NCBI GenBank assembly: GCA_045110475.1
Contig: JBGCGC010000015.1
Coordinates: 1 to 64,000 of the forward strand
Origin: Granulosicoccus sp045110475
GTDB taxonomy: Bacteria > Pseudomonadota > Gammaproteobacteria > Granulosicoccales > Granulosicoccaceae
DNA length: 64,000 bases
Reading direction: 5' to 3'
In this document: positions 30,330 through 38,722 of the stretch, piece by piece
Layout: each line of letters begins with the position of its first letter
Numbering within the stretch: the stretch's first letter is position 1
The notes under the pieces: model-generated
Database searches by the model: none
What the model saw: only the letters and a program-made list of their open reading frames with translations
What the model was told of the DNA's origin: nothing
Position numbers and translations under genes: made by a program

Positions 30330-31439
30330 CTACACGTTGGTCCATGATTTTGAATCGTGGGATGTCCAGATCGCCTGAATGACCCGGTTAACTTCATGTC
30401 CATCCCTGAACGTCGGCCATCGTGATTGACCGTCATGGATAGCAGCCAGAAAATCACGAGCCTCAATAATCAGCTGGTCCTGATAGCCGGTGCCATGCCC
30501 GGGCCCCAGACAGAAGTTGATGTAATCCGGATGCGCAGGCCCGGTCAGTATCTTGCGAAAACCACGTTCGGCGTCAGGGCCTTCCATCTTGTACAACCAC
30601 AAGGCATTCTGGTCTTCCTGATCGAAACGGATAGCCCCTTTACTGCCTACCACCTCGTAGGCATAGCCCATCTTGCGCCCACTGCTCACCCGACTGAAAT
30701 ACAAATGACCCATTACTCCGGAACCGAATCGGCACAGGCATTGCGCATGATCATCGTTGGTTACCGCTTCGCGCTTTCCATCTGCAGTGGGGCGCTCGCT
30801 AAAAACCGTGTCTACATCGGCACACAAAGATTCAATGGGGCCAGCCAGCGCCAGGGCGGCATTGATCATATGCGAAGAAAGGTCACCGAGCGTGCCATTG
30901 GCCTTGCCTCGAGTACGCCACGAAGCCCGGGCTTGTGGATCGGCGTAAAAATCTTCCGTGTGTTCACCCCGAAACCAGCTAAGGTCGCCAATCACACCTT
31001 CCTTGATCAGCCGACGCGCGTATTGCGTTGCCGGAGTACGGATGTAGTTAAAACCCACCATATTGACAACACCTGCTGTGTCAGCAGCTTCGGCCATCGC
31101 CAGACTCTCGGCGGGATTTGCACCCATCGGTTTCTCACACAACACCGGCTTGCCCTTGGCCAGTGCGGCTAGCGCAATCTCCTTATGGGTAGATTGCGGG
31201 GATGCGATCACGACTGCTTCCACTGCCGGATCGTTGACCAGCGTCTGCCAACTGGAGGTGGAGCGTTTGAAGCCAAGGGCTCGGGCCTTGTCGGATGCGC
31301 CAGCGTCGGTCGTGGCGCAGAGCAGTTCACAAACGGGTCGCAACGGGGTATCAAACACCGCACCCACGCTGTGCATGGCCACTGCATGCAGCTTTCCCAT
31401 GTAACCCGCACCAACGATTCCTATTCCGATCTGCTTCAT
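30330..31439 (-). CDS. Gfo/Idh/MocA-family oxidoreductase
   Basis: 369 residues. N-terminal Rossmann fold with G-x-G-x-x-G in GIVGAGYMGKLHA, the family motif EKPMGAN (about residue 98), and the C-terminal Gfo/Idh domain with HMINAALALAGPIESL and a GSKGAIRFDQEDQN beta segment. Such enzymes oxidise or reduce sugar and inositol derivatives with NAD(P). The gene is first of a two-gene unit with the PhyH dioxygenase. Confidence 0.9.
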   Translation of the reverse strand: MKQIGIGIVGAGYMGKLHAVAMHSVGAVFDTPLRPVCELLCATTDAGASDKARALGFKRSTSSWQTLVNDPAVEAVVIASPQSTHKEIALAALAKGKPVLCEKPMGANPAESLAMAEAADTAGVVNMVGFNYIRTPATQYARRLIKEGVIGDLSWFRGEHTEDFYADPQARASWRTRGKANGTLGDLSSHMINAALALAGPIESLCADVDTVFSERPTADGKREAVTNDDHAQCLCRFGSGVMGHLYFSRVSSGRKMGYAYEVVGSKGAIRFDQEDQNALWLYKMEGPDAERGFRKILTGPAHPDYINFCLGPGHGTGYQDQLIIEARDFLAAIHDGQSRWPTFRDGHEVNRVIQAIWTSHDSKSWTNV

Positions 31440-31684
31440 TTCCAGTGCTTCTCAATGTCGGGCGCTACATGCGCAGGCGAGTTCCATAGTTTACTCAAAG
31501 TCCGCGTTGGCAGAAATTTCGGCAATGCTCTCATACAGACACCGTGCAAAGTCCGGACTATCCACCAGCGCTCTCACCGGCTATTATTGAGCAAACCGCA
31601 GCATAAGAATACTGCTTATCACTGGTGTCGGGAGTCGCCCGTGCTGCAAAACAATAAATTCGCAAAATTGACAAGAGCAAACTC

Positions 31685-32512
31685 ATGAATACCATTTCGT
31701 CGTGGACAAGTTTTGGTGGCACGCTATCGGTGCACGAACACACCAGTCTGGCCTGCCGTTGTCCGATGCAGTTTGCCGTGTATACACCCAAAAAAGCTGA
31801 AACCGCCAAGGTGCCTGTCATCTGGTACCTTTCAGGATTGACCTGCAATTGGTCAAACGTTATGGAGAAGTCGGGTCTGCAAAGAATCGCCGCAGAACTT
31901 GGCGTCATGGTTATTGCCCCGGACACCAGCCCAAGAGGCGATACCGTGGCCAACGATGAAGCCTACGATCTGGGTCAGGGCGCAGGGTTTTACGTAAATT
32001 CGACCGAGCTACCCTGGGCTGAGCACTTTCAGATGGAAACGTATATTGTCAGCGAACTGAACTCTCTAGTGCTTTCAGAGTTTCCGGCCGACCCCGCACG
32101 TCAGGGCATCATGGGTCATTCTATGGGCGGACACGGCGCCCTTACACTGCATCTGAAATACCCTGACACCTACCAGAGCGTTTCAGCACTATCACCGATT
32201 GTTGCGCCCACGCAGGTACCCTGGGGCAAAAAGGCGTTCAGCTCCTATCTGGGCGACGATAACGCGCTGTGGTCCAGACATGATGCTTGCGAACTGGTTG
32301 CCAACTCACCAAGCAAAGCGCCAATACTGGTCGATACCGGGACCAGCGATCAGTTCCTGGAAGAGCAGCTTACGCCACAGCTATTTATCGACGCCTGCAA
32401 GACGTCCGGGCAATCGCTGGAGTACCGAATGCAGGAGGGCTATGATCACTCTTACTGGTTTATTGCCAGCGTTATTGAGGACCATCTGCGGCATCATGCC
32501 AGACAATTGTAG
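31685..32512 (+). CDS. S-formylglutathione hydrolase
   Basis: 275 residues, the usual length. Esterase D fold with YLSGLTCNWSNVMEKSG, nucleophile elbow G-H-S-M-G-G-H-G, and the acid/histidine region DTGTSDQFLEEQL ... EGYDHSYWFIASV. It hydrolyses S-formylglutathione in the glutathione-dependent formaldehyde detoxification pathway. The usual partner, a class III alcohol dehydrogenase, is not in the window. A small AT-rich hairpin (TTAACAA, 5-base loop, TTGTTAA at 32522-32540) lies ten bases after the stop. Confidence 0.95.
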   Translation: MNTISSWTSFGGTLSVHEHTSLACRCPMQFAVYTPKKAETAKVPVIWYLSGLTCNWSNVMEKSGLQRIAAELGVMVIAPDTSPRGDTVANDEAYDLGQGAGFYVNSTELPWAEHFQMETYIVSELNSLVLSEFPADPARQGIMGHSMGGHGALTLHLKYPDTYQSVSALSPIVAPTQVPWGKKAFSSYLGDDNALWSRHDACELVANSPSKAPILVDTGTSDQFLEEQLTPQLFIDACKTSGQSLEYRMQEGYDHSYWFIASVIEDHLRHHARQL

Positions 32513-32601
32513 TCCTGCCGTTTAACAACCGCATTGTTAATACGGGGGGTTGGACAAGGTCTCGTCCACGCCCCGCATCGCTGCCTGTTCCGTGATTATT
32601 C

Positions 32602-34050
32602 ATGATTACTTTCAACAACACCTACTCGCAATTGCCCGCCGCTTGCTTTGAAAGGGTAGATCCAACGCCAGTCAGATCACCAGCCTTGATCTCGCTGAAC
32701 GAATCGCTGGCTGTTCAATTGGGTCTGGACCCACATTGGCTCGCCAGCGAACAAGGCGTTAACATGCTATCCGGCAACACTGTGCCGGATAGCTCAAGAA
32801 CCCTGGCCATGGCCTACGCCGGACATCAATTCGGTAACTGGGTACCGCAGTTGGGCGATGGTCGTGCCATCTTGCTTGGCGAGGTTTCTGATAGTCATAA
32901 TCAGCACTTCGATGTGCAACTTAAAGGTGCTGGACGAACACCGTTTTCACGCGGTGGAGACGGTCGTAACTGGCTAGGGCCCGTTTTGCGTGAGTATCTC
33001 GTCAGTGAAGCCATGGCAGCACTCGGTGTTCCCACTACGCGAGCTCTGGCAGCTGTTAGCACAGGAGAACAGGTACTGCGCGACACTGGCCCATTGCCGG
33101 GTGCAATCGTTACGCGCGTCGCCCGTAGTCATGTGCGTGTGGGTACGTTTCAATTTCTTGCATCCAGAGGCAACGATGAAGCACTGCAGGCGCTGATCGA
33201 TCATGTGCTTGCCCGACAATACCCACACCTTCTCCCCGCTGAAAACAAGGCATTGGCCTTACTCGAAGCTGTGATCGATCGCCAGGCTGCGCTGGTTGCT
33301 CACTGGCAATCCATCGGCTTCATTCATGGCGTGATGAACACCGACAATTGTTCGGTGAGTGGTCATACGATAGATTATGGCCCCTGTGCTTTCATGGACA
33401 CCTACAGTGCCGACAAGGTATTCAGTTCAATCGATCGCGGTGCTCGCTACGCGTATCAGAATCAACCTCGTATCGCACAATGGAATCTGGTAAATCTGGC
33501 GCAATGTCTGTTGCCTTACCTGCATCAGGACGAGGAAAAAGCAGTGGCGATCGCTCAAGATGCCATTAACCGTTTTGATGATATTTTCATTAACCACTAC
33601 CTGCAGCGCATGCGCGCCAAGCTAGGTCTGGATGATGAGAACGAAGATGATCTGGCATTAGCTACACATCTTCTGCAGCAGATGGAAAGCCAACAACTGG
33701 ACTTCACGATAACCTTTACCCAGCTTGGTTTTCATGATGCCACCTCACCCTTCGCTGCAGGTGGAGCCTTGCACGAATGGCATCTTCGTTGGCAACAGCG
33801 TCTTGACAACGATGTTGAAAAGCAACAACAGAGCAGAGTGCGCATGCAACGGGTAAATCCAACCGTCATCCCGCGCAACCATCTTGTAGAGGCATTCATA
33901 AAACGCGCGGTCGAAGAAGAAGACTACAGCGATTTTCACACTATGCTCGATGTAGTGACATGTCCCTTTGATACCAAACACCGCAACACTGCCTATGCGT
34001 TAGCTCCGGAGCCAGAAGAGGAAGTTACCCGGACTTTTTGCGGGACTTGA
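32602..34050 (+). CDS. selO: Protein adenylyltransferase SelO (YdiU)
   Basis: 482 residues, the usual bacterial length. Pseudokinase-fold AMPylase motifs: VQLKGAGRTPFSRGGDGRNW with the nucleotide-binding Lys/Arg, and the active-site NTDNCSVSGHTIDYGPCAF, matching the NxD and DYGP of E. coli YdiU. It transfers AMP to protein hydroxyls and is linked to oxidative stress. The C-terminus reads TFCGT: one cysteine near the end and no in-frame UGA other than the stop. It converges with mtnP, and the perfect palindrome starts right after its stop codon. Confidence 0.95.
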   Translation: MITFNNTYSQLPAACFERVDPTPVRSPALISLNESLAVQLGLDPHWLASEQGVNMLSGNTVPDSSRTLAMAYAGHQFGNWVPQLGDGRAILLGEVSDSHNQHFDVQLKGAGRTPFSRGGDGRNWLGPVLREYLVSEAMAALGVPTTRALAAVSTGEQVLRDTGPLPGAIVTRVARSHVRVGTFQFLASRGNDEALQALIDHVLARQYPHLLPAENKALALLEAVIDRQAALVAHWQSIGFIHGVMNTDNCSVSGHTIDYGPCAFMDTYSADKVFSSIDRGARYAYQNQPRIAQWNLVNLAQCLLPYLHQDEEKAVAIAQDAINRFDDIFINHYLQRMRAKLGLDDENEDDLALATHLLQQMESQQLDFTITFTQLGFHDATSPFAAGGALHEWHLRWQQRLDNDVEKQQQSRVRMQRVNPTVIPRNHLVEAFIKRAVEEEDYSDFHTMLDVVTCPFDTKHRNTAYALAPEPEEEVTRTFCGT

Positions 34051-34093
34051 GGCTAGGAGCCTGCGCGGCTGGAGGCCGCGCAGGCTCCTAGCC
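34051..34093. repeat. Dispersed palindromic repeat, copy 3 (perfect hairpin)
   Basis: GGCTAGGAGCCTGCGCGGC at 34051-34069 and its exact reverse complement at 34075-34093 form a 19-bp perfect stem with the loop TGGAG. It starts at the base after the SelO stop and its right arm runs into the 3' end of mtnP, whose TAG stop (34088-34090) is part of the CTAG in the arm. Placed between convergent genes it could stop transcription from both sides, although it has no U-tract. Confidence 0.95.
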
Positions 34094-34843
34094 GCGAATA
34101 GCCGGAGAGCGCAAGGTGGTCGATAACACTTCGCGAGCCTTTTGCATTGCGCCAGATATAGCAGCGGGCAACAAGCTGGTATCAATGGGCTGGTTGTCCG
34201 TACCTGCGGCAGGATTGACCACCACCGCCATGCACGCATAGGCAATCTGCAGCTCGGCAGCCAGAGAGGCTTCAGGCATTCCTGTCATGCCGACGATGGT
34301 GCATCCATCGCGCGCCATACGTCCGATTTCTGCAACGGTCTCCAGTCTCGGGCCTTGAGTGACACCGTAGGTTCCAGAATCCACCACATTGATATCGTCT
34401 GTAGACTTCGCACCGCTGATCAGTGCCTGTCGCAAGGTATCGTCATAGGGATAGCTGAAATCGATGTGTTCAACTGGATCCTCACCGCCATCGAAAAACG
34501 TGCTTTCCCGACCATGCGTGTAATCGATTATCTGGTCCGGAATAACCAGGGTACTGACCGTGCAGGCAGCATCGATTCCCCCTACAGCACCTACTGCAAT
34601 GATGTGCTTGATACCGACATAATTCAGTGCCCAGATATTGGCACAGTAATTAACCCGATGCGGCGGAATCCGGTGCGTACTACCGTGTCGGGGCAGAAAG
34701 GCAACCTCCTGTCCCTCCATCTCACCAAAGATAATGGGGCACGATGGTGCCCCGTAGGGCGTCTTGACCATCTCTCGTCGAGTGACAACAAGACCTTCCA
34801 TCTGTGTCAGACCCGTACCACCAATAATTGCAAGACTTGTCAT
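34088..34843 (-). CDS. S-methyl-5'-thioinosine (or thioadenosine) phosphorylase
   Basis: 251 residues of the PNP/MTAP class II family: AIIGGTGL phosphate loop, PRHGSTHRIPPHRVNYCANI, and GTYGVTQGPRLETVAEI. The loop reads GMTGMPEASLAAEL, where MTAP enzymes usually have SMTT. Pseudomonas-type methylthioinosine phosphorylases have a similar loop, so MTI specificity is the likelier call. It salvages the purine of methylthioadenosine made by polyamine and autoinducer synthesis. The start is 16 bases after ispF, so it is likely cotranscribed with it. The last codons (AIRG, stop) lie in the palindromic repeat. Confidence 0.88.
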   Translation of the reverse strand: MTSLAIIGGTGLTQMEGLVVTRREMVKTPYGAPSCPIIFGEMEGQEVAFLPRHGSTHRIPPHRVNYCANIWALNYVGIKHIIAVGAVGGIDAACTVSTLVIPDQIIDYTHGRESTFFDGGEDPVEHIDFSYPYDDTLRQALISGAKSTDDINVVDSGTYGVTQGPRLETVAEIGRMARDGCTIVGMTGMPEASLAAELQIAYACMAVVVNPAAGTDNQPIDTSLLPAAISGAMQKAREVLSTTLRSPAIRG

Positions 34844-34859
34844 GATGAATGGTTCACTG

Positions 34860-35345
34860 TCAGGTTAACGGGAGATGTTCTTCAAGCAGTACCGATGCCA
34901 TTGCAGCTATGCCTTCTTCACGACCACAGAAACCCAGTCTCTCAGTAGTCGTCGCCTTGACATTTATGCGTGCAATATCAAGGTTGAGATCAGCCGCAAG
35001 CACAGCACACATGGCCGCGACATGTGGACCCATTTTAGGCTGCTGCGCAATAATCGTGGCATCGACACTGATACAGCGCAGATTGTCGCGGGTTAGCTGT
35101 GCCACCACCTGGCGTAACAGCTCACGACTGTCAGCACCTTTATATTGTGGGTCGGTATCGGGAAAATGCCTGCCGATATCGCCCAGAGCAGCAGCACCCA
35201 GCAAGGCATCGCTGATAGCGTGTAACAGGACGTCGCCATCCGAGTGAGCCAGAAATGCCTTGCTATGAGGTATGCGCACACCACCTATCATAAGATGATC
35301 ACCGTCGGTAAACGCATGCACATCGTAACCGTTGCCTATTCTCAT
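34860..35345 (-). CDS. ispF: 2-C-methyl-D-erythritol 2,4-cyclodiphosphate synthase
   Basis: 161 residues from the ATG at 35345, which overlaps the ispD stop as ATGA; an earlier start at 35405 lies inside ispD and is rejected. MRIGNGYDVHAF carries the zinc-binding D-x-H, and HSDGDVLLHAISDALLGAA the third ligand. Fifth step of the MEP isoprenoid pathway. It sits in the standard ftsB-ispD-ispF order. Confidence 0.97.
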   Translation of the reverse strand: MRIGNGYDVHAFTDGDHLMIGGVRIPHSKAFLAHSDGDVLLHAISDALLGAAALGDIGRHFPDTDPQYKGADSRELLRQVVAQLTRDNLRCISVDATIIAQQPKMGPHVAAMCAVLAADLNLDIARINVKATTTERLGFCGREEGIAAMASVLLEEHLPLT

Positions 35346-36103
35346 TCGAGGGACTCTTCTGCTAATTGACGGCGCATTTGCAACAAGGCCACTGCCATCT
35401 CCCAATCCACAGGGCGCGTGATCTTGAAATTTGGCCGCAGGGCTTCCACCAGTTGCGGTTGATGACCTGCAAGCTCCATCGCAGATGCCTCATCAGTAAT
35501 GGTTGACGCATCGTTATTCATCGCCTGCACCAGAGCATCGTGCAGATCTCCGGCACGAAACATTTGCGGAGTCTGTGCCTGCCATAAATCACTCCTGTCA
35601 ATGCTCTGCATGACACCGGCATACTCATCGGCCTTTTTCAGCGTATCGTGCACCGGCGTCGCCAGCAGCCCGCCTATGCTCGCGCTATTGTAAACAACGT
35701 TTATCAGTCGTTGAATATCGCGAACATCTACCAGAGGCCGGGCTGCATCATGCACCATCAGCCAGGTGTCTGCTGGTGTCTGCTGGAGAACGTAGTCAAT
35801 GCCCGCCAACACGGAATCCGCACGACTCTTGCCACCGGTGGTGGTATGAATCCTCGAATCCGCCTCATACAAGCCAGCGGGCCAATGCGTATCGTCAGGT
35901 GCAAGCACAACCACCATACCGGCGAAGCCGGGTATCCCGAGCACACCCTCGATAGTACGTTCCAGCATACTGACACCATCGAGCAACCGGTATTGTTTGG
36001 CAAGTTCACCACCCAGCCGCTGACCACTGCCCGCCGCAGGCACTATCACCCACAATGGCGTATCCAGTGCACTGACACTCGATGACTCAACAGGATCGCT
36101 CAC
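35342..36103 (-). CDS. ispD: 2-C-methyl-D-erythritol 4-phosphate cytidylyltransferase
   Basis: 253 residues with a GTG start that shares its first base with the ftsB stop (TAGTG). Nucleotidyltransferase motif VPAAGSGQRLGGELAKQYRL with the catalytic Arg and Lys, MVHDAARPLV, and TDEASAMELAG. Third step of the MEP pathway. The N-terminal 15 residues are an extension beyond the usual start and could be trimmed if an internal start were used. Confidence 0.96.
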   Translation of the reverse strand: MSDPVESSSVSALDTPLWVIVPAAGSGQRLGGELAKQYRLLDGVSMLERTIEGVLGIPGFAGMVVVLAPDDTHWPAGLYEADSRIHTTTGGKSRADSVLAGIDYVLQQTPADTWLMVHDAARPLVDVRDIQRLINVVYNSASIGGLLATPVHDTLKKADEYAGVMQSIDRSDLWQAQTPQMFRAGDLHDALVQAMNNDASTITDEASAMELAGHQPQLVEALRPNFKITRPVDWEMAVALLQMRRQLAEESLE

Positions 36104-36423
36104 TACTCCTTGTCTCCGGTTTCATCGTCGCTGCGAGCCGCGTTACTGCCAGCTTCCAGAACAAACTGGTAGAAAGTTTCACCCTGATTGATCATGCCAA
36201 GATCCGCCCGTGCTCTCTCTTCTATGGCATCGAGTCCACGCTTGAGATCGGCAACCTCAGCAGCCAGAGCCTTGTTACGCGTATTGAGACGGATCAGCTC
36301 GGCTCGACTCATGGTTGCCTCATTGCGCAGACGCGAGACCTCCTGAATGCTACCGGCACCAAACCATAGGCGATATTGCAACATGAACAGCAAAACCACC
36401 AACACGGCAACAAGTAACTTCAT
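36103..36423 (-). CDS. ftsB: Cell division protein FtsB
   Basis: 106 residues: one N-terminal membrane helix (MKLLVAVLVVLLFMLQYRLW), the conserved LWFGAGS, then a leucine-zipper coiled coil (about 28-70) and the RARADLGMINQGETFYQF motif typical of FtsB. It forms the FtsQLB complex that controls septal peptidoglycan synthesis. It lies between eno and ispD, 25 bases after eno. Confidence 0.96.
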   Translation of the reverse strand: MKLLVAVLVVLLFMLQYRLWFGAGSIQEVSRLRNEATMSRAELIRLNTRNKALAAEVADLKRGLDAIEERARADLGMINQGETFYQFVLEAGSNAARSDDETGDKE

Positions 36424-36448
36424 GAATCAATCCGGTGCGTGTTGGTAA

Positions 36449-37735
36449 CTACAGCACCTGATTGAAGGCTGATGCGCCGGGATAGACAGCGCGATCACCC
36501 AGGTATTCTTCGATGCGCAATAACTGGTTGTACTTGGCGACTCGATCCGAACGCGACAGCGAACCCGTCTTTATCTGCTTGGCATTGGTTGCCACCGACA
36601 GATCAGCGATAGTGGTGTCCTCGGTCTCACCTGAACGATGCGAAGTCACTGTAGTGTATCCCGACTGATGTGCCATGCGAATGGTTTCGAGCGTCTCACT
36701 GAGTGTGCCAATCTGGTTGACCTTGATGAGTATCGAGTTGGCGATTCCCAGCTCAATACCACGAGCAAGGATTTTCGGGTTGGTAACGAAAAGATCATCT
36801 CCCACTAGCTGAATGGAATCTTTCAGCTTGTCTGACAGGATTTTCCAGCCATCCCAGTCACCCTCATCCAGTCCATCCTCAATGGAAATGATCGGGTACT
36901 TGTCAACCCAGTCAGCCAGATAGTCGACGAACCCTGCCGAATCAAACTTTCGACCCTCCGAGGCCAGATCATATTTGCCGTCCTTGTAGAACTCCGAACT
37001 GGCAACATCCAACGCCAGATAGACATCCTTACCCGCCTCGTAACCGGCCTTTTCAATAGCCACCAGAATAGTCTCCAGCGCTTCTTCATTGGAGGACAGA
37101 TTAGGCGCGAATCCACCTTCATCGCCGACACTGGTATTCATGCCCTTCGCTGCCAATACAGAACGCAACGCATGAAAAATCTCTGCACCACATCGCAGGG
37201 CCTCGCGAAACGAAGAGACGCCGACGGGCATAACCATGAACTCTTGCAGATCAACGCTGTTATCAGCATGAGAGCCACCATTGATGATATTCATCATGGG
37301 CACAGGTAGATTGACAGCCTCAGAGCCACCCAGATGTTCAAACAACATGACACCTTTCTCGTCGGCGGCAGCATGCGCCGAGGCAAGTGAAACTGCCAGC
37401 AAGGCATTGGCGCCCAGATTGTCCTTGTTATCCGAGCCATCCAGATCCAGCATGATCTTGTCCAGCCCGGGCTGGTCCATGACGTCATGACCCATCACCG
37501 CATCGCGTATGGCGCTGTTGACGTTTTCTACCGCCTTGAGTACGCCTTTGCCGCCGTAGCGCTGCTTGTCGCCGTCGCGAAGTTCAAGGGCTTCACGCTT
37601 ACCGGTTGAAGCGCCCGAGGGCACGGCAGCCCGGCCAGTTACGCCCGAGCCCAGTGTGATCTCGGCTTCGATGGTGGGATTTCCACGAGAATCCATGATC
37701 TCGCGTGCCTTGACTTCAGTAATGAGGGACGTCAT
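36449..37735 (-). CDS. eno: Enolase
   Basis: 428 residues, full length. Motifs: AREIMDSRGNPTIEAEI, the substrate loop AVPSGASTG, SIEDGLDEGDWDGW with a metal ligand, SHRSGETEDTTIADL near the C-terminus and the catalytic lysine in ILIKVNQIGTL. Converts 2-phosphoglycerate to phosphoenolpyruvate. PEP is also used by KdsA, encoded just upstream. Confidence 0.99.
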   Translation of the reverse strand: MTSLITEVKAREIMDSRGNPTIEAEITLGSGVTGRAAVPSGASTGKREALELRDGDKQRYGGKGVLKAVENVNSAIRDAVMGHDVMDQPGLDKIMLDLDGSDNKDNLGANALLAVSLASAHAAADEKGVMLFEHLGGSEAVNLPVPMMNIINGGSHADNSVDLQEFMVMPVGVSSFREALRCGAEIFHALRSVLAAKGMNTSVGDEGGFAPNLSSNEEALETILVAIEKAGYEAGKDVYLALDVASSEFYKDGKYDLASEGRKFDSAGFVDYLADWVDKYPIISIEDGLDEGDWDGWKILSDKLKDSIQLVGDDLFVTNPKILARGIELGIANSILIKVNQIGTLSETLETIRMAHQSGYTTVTSHRSGETEDTTIADLSVATNAKQIKTGSLSRSDRVAKYNQLLRIEEYLGDRAVYPGASAFNQVL

Positions 37736-37791
37736 GTGTTTTCAATGATTCCATTTAAAAGTGAGGTAAATGTAGCCAGCAATGAAGGGGT

Positions 37792-38634
37792 TCAGTTCTG
37801 CAGATAGGGTGTCTCTGCAAGTTCACCAGCCTTTACGGTACCGTCCAGCCTAATCAGTGTTTCGAGCAGGGATTGCATCTGTGCCAGCGGCCAGGCATTG
37901 GGTCCATCGCTGAGTGCCTTGTCAGGATCAGGGTGAGTCTCCATGAACAATCCGGACACGCCAGCCGCCACAGCGGCCCGCGCCAACACGGGTACGAACT
38001 CGCGTTGCCCACCCGATGAGCCGCCTGCACTACCGGGTAGCTGAACCGAATGGGTGCCGTCAAAGACAACCGGACACCGGGTGTTTCGCATGATGGCAAG
38101 ACTGCGCATGTCTGACACCAGGTTATTGTATCCGAACGAGGCGCCCCGCTCGCAAACCATGATGTTGTCATTACCCACCGCACGCGCCTTTTCCACAACA
38201 TGCACCATGTCACCGGGCGCAAGAAACTGACCCTTCTTGATATTCACAGGCTTGCCAGTTCGCGCAACTTTCTGAATAAAATTGGTCTGTCTGCACAGAA
38301 ATGCGGGTGTTTGTAGCACATCGACCACATCGGCCACTTCATCCATTGGCGTATCTTCATGAACATCGGTCAAGACGGGAACACCAATATCCTTACGTAC
38401 CTTGGCCAGAATTCGTAGCCCCTCCTCAATACCCGGACCTCGAAAGCTTGATGATGAAGAACGGTTGGCCTTGTCGAATGATGATTTGTAAATAAAGAGA
38501 ATGCCAAGCTCTGCGGTCATTTTCTTGAGCACCGCTGCTGTCTCCATCGCCATCGCCTCGCTTTCTATCGCACAGGGGCCAGCGATGAGAAACAATGGCC
38601 GCGCAAGACCGACTTCTTGACCGCATAGTTGCAT
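37792..38634 (-). CDS. kdsA: 3-deoxy-8-phosphooctulonate synthase
   Basis: 280 residues. DAHP synthase-like TIM barrel with LIAGPCAIES, YKSSFDKANRSSSSSFRGPG and DGTHSVQLPG; the QNKxH-type segment QTPAFLCRQTNFIQ is present. Condenses PEP and arabinose-5-phosphate to make KDO-8-phosphate for lipopolysaccharide, which shows a Gram-negative outer membrane. It lies between pyrG and eno as in many gammaproteobacteria. Confidence 0.98.
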   Translation of the reverse strand: MQLCGQEVGLARPLFLIAGPCAIESEAMAMETAAVLKKMTAELGILFIYKSSFDKANRSSSSSFRGPGIEEGLRILAKVRKDIGVPVLTDVHEDTPMDEVADVVDVLQTPAFLCRQTNFIQKVARTGKPVNIKKGQFLAPGDMVHVVEKARAVGNDNIMVCERGASFGYNNLVSDMRSLAIMRNTRCPVVFDGTHSVQLPGSAGGSSGGQREFVPVLARAAVAAGVSGLFMETHPDPDKALSDGPNAWPLAQMQSLLETLIRLDGTVKAGELAETPYLQN

Positions 38635-38722
38635 GGTGAGGCCTATATTTATCTGACGATTGAACGAGGTAGCATAGAGACAAACCGGCAGTTTTTCTCA
38701 ACCATCTGTTACGCGGACTAAG

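Noticed and set aside
32602..34050. Selenocysteine in SelO
   Set aside because: The frame ends in TFCGT and a normal TGA stop; no in-frame TGA with a following SECIS-like hairpin is needed. The palindrome after the stop is a dispersed repeat.
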